DNA from: Acaricomes phytoseiuli DSM 14247
Lineage (GTDB): Bacteria; Actinomycetota; Actinomycetes; Actinomycetales; Micrococcaceae
Length of the DNA: 64,000 nucleotides
Assembly (NCBI RefSeq): GCF_000376245.1
Contig: NZ_AQXM01000063.1
Location: forward strand, 78,362-142,361
Direction of reading: 5' to 3'
Shown here: positions 26,688-34,981 of the stretch, piece after piece
Layout: every line of letters begins with the position of its first letter
How positions within the stretch are numbered: position 1 is the first letter of the stretch
Notes under the pieces: generated by a model
Told to the model about the DNA's origin: nothing
The model's database searches: none
The model's input: the letters and a program-made list of their open reading frames with translations, nothing else
Translations under genes and position numbers: made by a program

Positions 26688-27644
26688 ATGACAGCATACA
26701 GTTCCCCGGGGCAGTCTGAGCGCGTGATGAGCAACCCCCGTTCAGACCGGGTGCGGGATCTCGCCAAGCTGGCGAAGCGCAGCGTCAGGAGCCGCAGGGA
26801 AGAGTTCCTGGTGGAAGGCCCGCAAGCGGTTCGGGAGGTGCTCAAAGCGCACCATGATGCTCGCAGTGCTGGGAAACCTGCTCTGCTGCGCGAGGTCTAT
26901 GCCAGCGCCGACTGCCTCGAACGGTTCCCGGAGATCGCCGAGCTTTCGGCTGCTTCTGGCGCCCTGGTCCACCTGGCCGACGACGCCGTGCTCGCAGCTC
27001 TGGCCGATACCGTCACACCGCAGGGCGTGGTTGCTGTCTGCCGTTTCCTGGACGTGCCCCTTGAAGCTGTGTTCGCCGATAGTCCTCGTCTGCTCGCCGT
27101 GCTGTGCCGGGTGCAGGACCCGGGGAATGCCGGGACCATCCTCCGGGCCGCCGACGCCGCAGGCGCGGACGCGGTGGTCTTCACTTCTGGCAGCGTCGAT
27201 GCGTACAATCCGAAAACCGTCCGGAGCACCGCAGGCTCCTTGTTCCACGTTCCAGTGGTGCTGAATGCTGACCTGGACGAGCTGGCCGGGCTATGCCAGA
27301 GCCGCGGAATCACCGTGCTGGCCGCCGACGGCTACGGTGCGGAGAATCTCGATGAACTCCAAGACCAGGCAGCGATCCGCCGGCTGGCCGCCGCAGGCGA
27401 ACCGTGGAGCGCCTTAGATGCCTCGCCGGCTCGGCTCGAGCTGGCTACCACCTGGCTTTTCGGCAATGAAGCCCAAGGCCTCTGCACTGCCGAACTCGAC
27501 CTGGCCGATTCCCGGGTTGCCGTACCGATCTACGGTGCCGCGGAAAGCCTCAACGTCGGCACTGCGGCGACCGTCTGCCTCTATGCGAGCGCCCGGGCGC
27601 AGCAACCAGTCGACCGAACAGGCGAAGAGCCACTCACCAGCTGA
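26688..27644 (+). CDS. TrmH-family (SpoU) RNA 2'-O-methyltransferase
   Basis: About 318 residues. An N-terminal substrate-binding domain (DRVRDLAKLAKRSVRSRREEFLVEGPQAVREVL) is followed by the SPOUT domain with the three knot motifs: DPGNAGTILRAADAAGAD, FGNEAQGL and VPIYGAAESLNVGTAATVCLY. It probably methylates a ribose in 23S rRNA or tRNA; the site is not deducible. ATG 26688 has AGGGGG about 10 nt upstream. Homologues start near MSNPRSDR (ATG 26727), so the first 13 residues are uncertain. Its place between rplT and pheST is conserved. Confidence 0.9.
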   Translation: MTAYSSPGQSERVMSNPRSDRVRDLAKLAKRSVRSRREEFLVEGPQAVREVLKAHHDARSAGKPALLREVYASADCLERFPEIAELSAASGALVHLADDAVLAALADTVTPQGVVAVCRFLDVPLEAVFADSPRLLAVLCRVQDPGNAGTILRAADAAGADAVVFTSGSVDAYNPKTVRSTAGSLFHVPVVLNADLDELAGLCQSRGITVLAADGYGAENLDELQDQAAIRRLAAAGEPWSALDASPARLELATTWLFGNEAQGLCTAELDLADSRVAVPIYGAAESLNVGTAATVCLYASARAQQPVDRTGEEPLTS

Positions 27645-27686
27645 GCTGATAAGTGGCGCTTCGAAGATTCTGAACTCGGTTCGCCC

Positions 27687-27956
27687 TTAGGCGCTGGCCT
27701 TATTCCGGCCTTTGGTGGCTCCCCAGATACCCGCTACGACGAGGCCTCCGACAATGGCCAGGATCCAGGATCCGATATTGAAGAACTCCATCCGGCCGGA
27801 GCCGAAGATCAGGTTCCCGATCCATCCGCCGACGATGGCTCCGACGACACCGAGGACCAAGCTGGTGATCCAGCCGCCCTGAACTTTACCCGGCATGATG
27901 GCTTTGACGATGACCCCGACGATGAGGCCGAGGATAATCCAACCGATGAAACCCAT
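27687..27956 (-). CDS. GlsB/YeaQ/YmgE-type stress-response membrane protein
   Basis: An 89-residue protein of three glycine-rich membrane helices (GFIGWIILGLIVGVIVKAIMPG, GGWITSLVLGVVGAIVGGWIGNL, IGSWILAIVGGLVVAGIW), typical of transglycosylase-associated/GlsB proteins seen in general stress regulons. It ends in a short basic tail (KGRNKASA). ATG 27956 has a perfect AAGGAGG. The molecular function of the family is unknown. Confidence 0.88.
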   Translation of the reverse strand: MGFIGWIILGLIVGVIVKAIMPGKVQGGWITSLVLGVVGAIVGGWIGNLIFGSGRMEFFNIGSWILAIVGGLVVAGIWGATKGRNKASA

Positions 27957-28069
27957 GTTTCCTCCTTGTGGTTCTCGACCGATTCGGAAATCAGCCGATC
28001 CTGTACTCGGTACATTACGCCGCATGGCCCCTTATGTGGGGGAAATCGATGATTTAGCTGTGACTTTAT

Positions 28070-29281
28070 CTAACTGTGATCTATAGAGGAACTGGCCGAG
28101 CGAGCAGGTGATGTCGAACGGCGCTCCTGCCGTCCGCTGAACAAGGCGATGCCCAGGCCAAGCAGGGCGAGGCAGGCGCCGACCAGGGCCGGTGCGACGA
28201 AGCCCCAGCCCCAGGCGATCACTAGACCGCCGAGGAAGGCTCCGAGTGCATTGGCGATGTTGAGCGCGGAATGATTCATCGAAGATGCCAGAGAACCCGC
28301 GGGGGCTACGTCGAGCAATCTGGTCTGCAATGCGGGGACGAGCATCGATCCGGAGGCTCCGACGGCCAGCACCAGTGGCAGCGCCGTCCAGATCTGCCCC
28401 ACGCCGAGAGCGAAAAGCAGCAAGACCACGACGATGAGCGCCATCACCCAGTAGATGCTGCCGAGCACTGACCGATCAGCCAACTTGCCGCCGAGGATGT
28501 TTCCCAGCACCATGCCGACGCCGTAGAGGCCGACCACCAGCGGAAGCCAGGACTCGGCGAGACCGGTGACCTGCGTCATCGTGGGAGAGATGTAGGTGTA
28601 GACCGCGAAGAATCCGCCGAAGCCGACGATTCCGATGAGCAGGGTGAGCCAGACCTGCAGGCGGCGCAGAGCCGAGAGCTCGCCGCGGATAGTCGCCCCC
28701 TCCGGGGCCGGCTGGGCCGGTACGAAAGCCCAGATGGCCAGCACCGTGGCGAAGTTGATCGCCCCCACCAGGATGAAGAGGGTCCGCCAGCCGAACTGCT
28801 GGCCGAGGAAGGTGGCCAGGGGCACCCCGATCACATTAGCCACGGAGAGGCCCAGCATGACCATCGCAATGGCACGGCCGCGTTTGGTCGGCGGCACGAT
28901 CGAGGCGGCGAGAACCGCGGCAACGCCGAAGTAGGCCCCGTGCGGCAGCCCGGAGAAGAATCGGGTGATCAGCAGGGAGAAATAGTCCGGGGCCAGGAAT
29001 GAGGAGAGATTCGCGAGGCCGAAGAACAGCATCAGGGCCAGAACAACACGTTTACGCGGCAGCTTCGCGGCCAAGGCGGTGAGGATCGGTGCTCCGACGA
29101 CGACGCCGAGGGCGTAGGCCGAAATCAGGTGCCCGGCTTCGGGGATGGTGACGTCAACTCCAGCAGCGACATCTGGCAGGAGCCCCATCATCGCGAACTC
29201 CACGGTGCCGATGCCGAATCCGCCGAGAGCCAGGGCGACGATGGCTGCAGCGAGTCGCCGGGAAGAGAGGGTCTGGGACAT
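28070..29281 (-). CDS. MFS exporter, DHA1 family (AraJ/Cmx-like)
   Basis: A 403-residue major facilitator with 12 predicted helices. Conserved stretches are GFGIGTVEFAMMGLLPDVA, AYALGVVVGAPILTALAAKLPRKRVVL (motif A) and FFSGLPHGAYFGVAAVLAAS, a combination seen in AraJ/YdhP and chloramphenicol-exporter relatives. The substrate cannot be assigned. ATG 29281 is the conserved start; the frame's longer upstream extension is antisense to the NUDIX gene. It is transcribed divergently from the NUDIX gene, with only 54 bp between them. Confidence 0.85.
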   Translation of the reverse strand: MSQTLSSRRLAAAIVALALGGFGIGTVEFAMMGLLPDVAAGVDVTIPEAGHLISAYALGVVVGAPILTALAAKLPRKRVVLALMLFFGLANLSSFLAPDYFSLLITRFFSGLPHGAYFGVAAVLAASIVPPTKRGRAIAMVMLGLSVANVIGVPLATFLGQQFGWRTLFILVGAINFATVLAIWAFVPAQPAPEGATIRGELSALRRLQVWLTLLIGIVGFGGFFAVYTYISPTMTQVTGLAESWLPLVVGLYGVGMVLGNILGGKLADRSVLGSIYWVMALIVVVLLLFALGVGQIWTALPLVLAVGASGSMLVPALQTRLLDVAPAGSLASSMNHSALNIANALGAFLGGLVIAWGWGFVAPALVGACLALLGLGIALFSGRQERRSTSPARSASSSIDHS

Positions 29282-29335
29282 GACTCCTATTCCACCACCT
29301 GCACCCGGATCAAGCACAGTCGGTACGGTAGGAGG

Positions 29336-29766
29336 ATGGCTCTTATCGTCGGTGCGGCCTTGGTCGACTCTCTGATTCACCCCACCCGGCTGCTCGCCGC
29401 GCGGCGCAGCGCTCCCGAGTCCCTGGCCGGGCTCTGGGAGTTCCCTGGAGGGAAGGTGGAGCCCGCTGAAGCTCCTGAGGCAGCATTGCTGCGGGAACTC
29501 AGGGAGGAGCTGGGCGTGGAGGCCGTGCTCGGCCCTGAGCTTCTTGCGCCGGAGGCTGTCGGCTGGCCGCTTGCCGGTGAGGCCAGGATGCGGGTCTGGT
29601 TCGCCCAGATTCTGAAAGGGGCGCCGGAACCGCTTCAGGATCACGATGAACTGCGCTGGATGCGTCTCGGCTCCGCGGGGCCTCGGAGGGCGTTCTGGAG
29701 CTGCCGTGGATCCCCGCGGATCTGCCGATCGTCACGGAGCTACTGCGCGTCTCCCACCCCCGCTGA
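29336..29766 (+). pseudogene. MutT-like NUDIX hydrolase, frameshifted
   Basis: The family sanitises oxidised nucleotides such as 8-oxo-dGTP. The Nudix box is intact (GGKVEPAEAPEAALLRELREELG), as is the start ATG 29336 (TACGGT box 6 nt upstream). At a run of four G (29677-29680) the frame is lost just after HDELRWMRLGSAG. Adding one G restores ASEGVLELPWIPADLPIVTELL and a natural stop at 29764-29766, giving about 143 residues. As written, translation runs on to 30013 with a meaningless Arg/Ser-rich tail. The catalytic motif survives, so some activity is possible. A homopolymer sequencing error is equally likely. Confidence 0.82.
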
Positions 29767-29840
29767 GCGATCGGCTACGGCGGCTTTGAGCGGTTCTAAA
29801 TCGCCGTCTCCGACCGCTCAGCGGAGAGACGGAACGTTGT

Positions 29841-30218
29841 TCAGCGGAGCTTATGTGCGAAACGCAGCAGATTGCCGTCCGGGTCCACGTGGGCGCCTTC
29901 GCGGAGCCCGTAATCGGTGTCGATCGGCGTGCTCGTGGGGCAGTGCGACTCTGCAGCGCCAGAAACCCGATGCCACTGCTCGGCGAGCAAGTCCGCGTTA
30001 TCGACTTCGATGAATGCCGAGGAGAAGTTGTGCTCCGGATCGACGACCGGTACATGCCAGAGGTGCAGACGGATCTCACCCAGCTTGGCGAAGGCGTTTT
30101 CTTCATCGCCTTGATAGCGTTTCACCTCGAAACCGAGCGCAGAGTAGTGCCGGATCGACCTGTTCAAGTCGTTCACGGGAAATACCGGGGCGATTTGTTC
30201 GAAGAGCACATGGCTCAT
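29841..30218 (-). CDS. VOC-superfamily (glyoxalase/bleomycin-resistance) protein
   Basis: A 125-residue protein with the two beta-alpha-beta-beta-beta modules of this fold: IAPVFPVNDLNRSIRHYSALGFEVKRYQ and the late DYGLREGAHVDPDGNLLRFAHKL. The spacing resembles bleomycin-binding or dioxygenase-like members. The substrate is unknown, and metal ligands are not certain. ATG 30218 follows a TAGGCT box by 7 nt (leaderless). It is convergent with the NUDIX gene. Confidence 0.82.
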   Translation of the reverse strand: MSHVLFEQIAPVFPVNDLNRSIRHYSALGFEVKRYQGDEENAFAKLGEIRLHLWHVPVVDPEHNFSSAFIEVDNADLLAEQWHRVSGAAESHCPTSTPIDTDYGLREGAHVDPDGNLLRFAHKLR

Positions 30219-30225
30219 ATGAACG

Positions 30226-30231
30226 AGCCTA
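30226..30231 (-). promoter_or_regulatory. -10 box for leaderless VOC transcript
   Basis: TAGGCT on the minus strand, 7 nt before the ATG at 30218; the same hexamer and spacing as at pgsA. Confidence 0.45.
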
Positions 30232-30279
30232 GCTCGTGCGGGCGGACTAGCCACTACATTCTGACGTTTTCTTGAAGTC

Positions 30280-31425
30280 TCAGAACAGGGTCGACGCTGC
30301 TGCGGGTCGGGGGAGGGGCTGCTTCTCCGCTAGCAGCGGCAGGCTGCCCTGAGGGTAGTTGGCTTCTTCCTGGCGCGCGTCGGGATGGAAGTCATCAGGA
30401 GCGTTCTGCTCGAGTCTGTGCATGGCCGCTCCTGCTGCGCCGAAGCCGTGTGCGGCTTTAGCCGCTGCTACTCGACGAGCCAGCCACTTCCGGTATTCCG
30501 CGGGTGCGTAGGAGCCGCTGCCGTATAGCCGCCGGTACTTGCCCACGAGTGCGGGATGGTGCTGCGCCAACCAGGACATGAACCAGTCCCGCGTGCCGGA
30601 CCGGAGGTGGAGTGCGCCCGCCGTGACTCCGGTGGCGCCGGCCGCAGCCAGAGCCGCGAAAAGCGAGTCCAGTGCTTCATCGGTATCGGTCAGCCAGGGC
30701 AGGATCGGCATCGCCATCACCCCGCAGGGGAGCCCTGCTTCGCGTAACCGCGAGATAAGCGCTAAGCGGGCTTTGGGCGCAGGCGTGCCGGGCTCGATGA
30801 CCTGTGCCAGCGCTTCATCCGTGAGTGCCAGCGAGATCGCCATACCGATGGGTACGCTGCGGGCTGCGGACGCCAGCTCCGGAATGTCACGGCCTAACAG
30901 AGTCCCTTTGGTCAGAATCGACAGCGGGGTCCCGGAGTCGGCCAGTGCGCCGATGATGCCAGGCATCAACTGATAGCGGCCCTCTGCTCGCTGATAAGGA
31001 TCAGTATTGGTGCCCAGGGCCACCGGTTCCCGCTGCCAGCGGGGGCGGGCCAGTTCTGCTCTGAGGACTTCGATGGTATTGACTTTGACCACGACTTGCG
31101 AGTCGAAATCCAGGCCGGGGTCGAAATCCAGGTAGGTGTGCGTTTTCCGGGCAAAGCAGTAGACGCAGGCGTGGGAGCAGCCGCGATAAGGATTGATGGT
31201 CCAGCGGAACGGCATGTTCGAAGAGCCCTGCACCGGGTTGAGTACACTTTTCGCCGCGACCTCGTGGAACGTTATGCCGGCGAATTCGGGCCTGCGCACG
31301 GTGCGCAGGAAGCCTTGTAGGGGTAATAGAACACCCTGTTGAGCCTTCGCGGATTCTGCCGCTGAGGTCTTTTCATCAGCGGGCTCCTGTTCGAGAAGAG
31401 CCTCTTGTTGTGCTGCCCATCGCAT
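30280..31425 (-). CDS. Rv2578c-family radical SAM protein
   Basis: A 381-residue radical SAM enzyme matching the Rv2578c family (SplB/spore-photoproduct-lyase-like superfamily). MRWAAQ starts the protein, ITFHEVAAKSVLN precedes the cluster motif C83-x3-C87-x2-C90 (RGCSHACVYCFA), then DFDSQVVVKVN, ALGTNTDPYQRAEGRY and PLSILTKGTL. The reaction is unknown. ATG 31425 is the conserved start. A LexA box lies 11 nt upstream, suggesting induction by DNA damage and a repair-related role (inference). Confidence 0.9.
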   Translation of the reverse strand: MRWAAQQEALLEQEPADEKTSAAESAKAQQGVLLPLQGFLRTVRRPEFAGITFHEVAAKSVLNPVQGSSNMPFRWTINPYRGCSHACVYCFARKTHTYLDFDPGLDFDSQVVVKVNTIEVLRAELARPRWQREPVALGTNTDPYQRAEGRYQLMPGIIGALADSGTPLSILTKGTLLGRDIPELASAARSVPIGMAISLALTDEALAQVIEPGTPAPKARLALISRLREAGLPCGVMAMPILPWLTDTDEALDSLFAALAAAGATGVTAGALHLRSGTRDWFMSWLAQHHPALVGKYRRLYGSGSYAPAEYRKWLARRVAAAKAAHGFGAAGAAMHRLEQNAPDDFHPDARQEEANYPQGSLPLLAEKQPLPRPAAASTLF

Positions 31426-31435
31426 ATTTCGTATT

Positions 31436-31449
31436 CGAACATATATTCG
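31436..31449. promoter_or_regulatory. LexA box upstream of the radical SAM gene
   Basis: CGAACATATATTCG differs from the CGAACNNNNGTTYG consensus at one position. It lies between possible -35 (TTGATT) and -10 (TACGAA) elements of the minus-strand radical SAM gene. Confidence 0.68.
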
Positions 31450-31510
31450 AATCAAGGTCAAGGGCGAGGGCCGCGTCCGGCGGGCCTGGGGTCGAGCTCC
31501 TGGCTGGTAT

Positions 31511-31526
31511 TGTGATGTGAGTCACG
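31511..31526. promoter_or_regulatory. CRP/GlxR-type binding site upstream of the acyl-CoA ligase
   Basis: TGTGATGTGAGTCACG matches TGTGA-N6-TCACA at all but the last base. It lies 16 nt before the start of the ligase gene, so cAMP-dependent carbon control of fatty-acid use is plausible. Confidence 0.6.
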
Positions 31527-31541
31527 CGAAAGGCGGTCTTG

Positions 31542-33069
31542 ATGACCTCTGCATCAGTCAGCGAACCCGGCGAGGCGCCATCGGTGAACCTTGCAGCCAT
31601 CCTCACCGAGAGCGCCGCACACTCGCCAGAAGCTCTTGCCCTGAAGCTCGATGAGACTGAGCTCAGCTATGCCGCACTAGATCAGCTCAGCGCACGCTTT
31701 GCTGGGTTGCTCCGGGATCGGGGCATCGCCGCGGGCGAGCGGATTCTGCTGATCAGCCCCAATCTGCCGCAGATGCCGGTGGCCTACTACGGGGCGCTTC
31801 GCCACGGCTCGGTGGTCGTACCGCTCAACCCGCTGCTGAAATCCCGCGAGATCGAGTACCACCTGAAGGATTCCGAAGCCAGCCTGGTCGTGGTGTGGGA
31901 GGGCGTGCTCGCAGAGGCAGCTCCCGCCGCGGCGGAGGTCGATGTCCCGGTGCTGTCCATCGATGCGGACTTCCTGGGCCTGCTTCAGGCCACGGAGCCC
32001 GAGGTCGATATCGCATTCGTCACGGCGCAGCAGACCGCCGTGATCCTCTACACCTCGGGCACCACGGGCCGCCCCAAAGGCGCCGAGCTGACCCACGCCA
32101 ACCTCTTGCATCAACGCGCAGATCACCCAGGGCCTCTTCGACCTCGGCGAAGGCGACGTCATCTTCGGCGGCCTGCCGTTCTTCCATATCTTCGGCCAGA
32201 CCTGCGCGCTCAATGCCGCGATCCTCTCCGGCGCCACGGTCACCCTGCTGCCGCGGTTCGATCCGGAGCAGGCCCTGCGAATCATTCAGCGGGACCAAGC
32301 CACGATCTTCCAGGGCGTGCCCACGATGTACATCGGGCTACTACGAGCTTTCGACCCTGAGCAGCACGATGTTTCTACACTGCGAGTCGCGGTTTCCGGC
32401 GGGGCATCACTGCCGCTGGAGGTGCTGCGCGGCGTCGAATCCACCTTTGATCTGACGCTCCTCGAAGGCTACGGCCTCTCCGAAACCTCTCCCGTCGTCA
32501 CCTTCAATCAGCAGGACGGTATTCGGAAACCGGGGTCGATCGGCACGCCCGTGCGCGACGCCGAGCTGCGGGTCACGGACCTGGATGGCGCTGAACTGCC
32601 TCGCGGCGAGGTGGGGGAGCTGCTGGTCCGCGGCCCCCAGGTGATGAAGGGGTATTGGCGGAACCCTGAGGCCACGGCCGCGGCGATCCAGGATGGCTGG
32701 TTCGCGACAGGAGACCTGGCACGGCAGGACGAGGACGGCGTTTTCTTCATCGTGGATCGGAAGAAGGACATGATTCTGCGGGGCGGGTACAACGTCTACC
32801 CGCGCGAAGTCGAGGAAGTGCTCTACGAGCACCCGGCTGTTGTCGAGGTCGCGGTCCTGGGCAAACCGGACACGGAATACGGCGAGGAAGTCGTCGCGGT
32901 CATCGCGCTCGCCGAAGGCGCAGAATCGCAGGACGGGCTGTTGGAGCAGATCCAGGAGTTCGCCAAAGAACGGCTGGCAGCCTATAAATATCCGCGCGAA
33001 CTACGCATCGTGCCCGCGTTGCCGAAGGGCCCCACCGGGAAGATCCTCAAGCGCGAGATCGAACTCTGA
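31542..33069 (+). pseudogene. AMP-dependent acyl-CoA synthetase (fatty acid--CoA ligase), frameshifted
   Basis: The family activates carboxylic acids through an acyl-adenylate. The N-terminal frame runs from ATG 31542 through the P-loop motif ILYTSGTTGRPKGAELTHANLL. At 32108-32112 the frame breaks: one extra base, or two missing. The next frame continues without loss (NAQITQGLFDLGEGDVIFGG, FFHIFGQT) to LEGYGLSET, FATGDLA, DRKKDMIL and the catalytic lysine region PTGKILKREI. The combined protein would be about 508 residues, a normal length. No homopolymer is present at the break, which makes a sequencing slip less obvious than at the other two frameshifts. GAAAGG precedes the start. Confidence 0.88.
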
Positions 33070-33096
33070 GTAGGACGCTGCCGGACGGGGGCGCCT

Positions 33097-33741
33097 TCAG
33101 CGCAGTTGCCAGGTGACCGTGACACTCGCGGAGACAATGTTCTCCCCGGCCTCTAGCGGCATCACCGACTCTGGCGCATAAGCGACCTGACGCAGTGCCG
33201 GGGCCGGCGGGAGCGCATCCTGGCCTTCGGCGATCCGCAGCACCGAACCCAGTTGGAGGCCCGCGAGCTCTGCGAAATGCCCGGCCTGCCGCGCTGCATC
33301 ATCCCAAGCAGCCTTGCGCGCCCGCTCTGCGACTTCGCTCCGGTCCGCAATATCCGGGGTGAGTCCGTGCACCCGGACATCGTCCCCGCCCGCCGCGACG
33401 ATCGCCGCGATGGCCTGCTGGGCGTCGTCCTGGAAAGGCATGCGCACGGTGAGCGTGCTGCTGCAGGAATACCCGGTCACCGTGGATCCTCGGCCTTCTT
33501 GCCATACCGTCTCGGAGCGTAGGCTCAGCCCGCTCGTACTGCTGTTGGCCGCAGGAGCGGTGTCCCTTAAGGCCTGCTGCACCGAATGCATGGACCGGGA
33601 CGCATCCTGATAGGCGGTGGTCAAGGCAGGGCGGTTGACCTCGATGCTGATATTGACGGTCAGCTCGTCCGGCGCTGCGGCGGCCGAGCCGCGCCCGGTG
33701 ACCGTGACGGTTTGTGCTCCCTGCTGATCCTGCGCTGTCAT
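33097..33741 (-). CDS. SIMPL (DUF541) domain protein
   Basis: A 214-residue SIMPL-domain protein: VTVTGRGSAAAAPDELTVNISIEV is the family's start, followed by GYSCSSTLTVRMPFQ and ARKAAWDDAARQAGHFAELAGLQLGSVLRIAEG. Bacterial members are periplasmic or cytoplasmic and linked to stress tolerance, with no defined reaction. No signal peptide is visible, so this one seems cytoplasmic. ATG 33741 is preferred over the longer frame to 33789 because GGAACCAGG lies upstream. It is convergent with the ligase gene. Confidence 0.85.
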   Translation of the reverse strand: MTAQDQQGAQTVTVTGRGSAAAAPDELTVNISIEVNRPALTTAYQDASRSMHSVQQALRDTAPAANSSTSGLSLRSETVWQEGRGSTVTGYSCSSTLTVRMPFQDDAQQAIAAIVAAGGDDVRVHGLTPDIADRSEVAERARKAAWDDAARQAGHFAELAGLQLGSVLRIAEGQDALPPAPALRQVAYAPESVMPLEAGENIVSASVTVTWQLR

Positions 33742-33846
33742 CCTGGTTCCTTCCGCCGCTGCGGTTCTGAAGGGTTCGCTGCTTTTCACGATACCCCCGT
33801 CACGATCCTGCGTCCGGTTACGGTTCCGCTGCCGCTATTGAATAGA

Positions 33847-33891
33847 CTGGCAGAACATCACGGCCTGTCCGGGACCGTGATGTTCTGCCAG
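33847..33891. repeat. Perfect 17-bp inverted repeat before pheS
   Basis: Arms CTGGCAGAACATCACGG (33847-33863) and its exact complement (33875-33891) with an 11-nt centre. A TAGACT -10-like box (33843-33848) touches the left arm, and pheS starts 28 nt after the right arm. It may be an operator or a leader hairpin. The stem is too exact to be chance. Confidence 0.8.
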
Positions 33892-33907
33892 AACTGTTCT
33901 GCAATGA

Positions 33908-34980
<1,073 letters not shown>

Positions 34981-34981
<1 letters not shown>

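Noticed and set aside
29767..30013. C-terminal extension of the NUDIX frame
   Set aside because: It exists only because of the frameshift, is antisense to the VOC gene and is Arg/Ser-rich.
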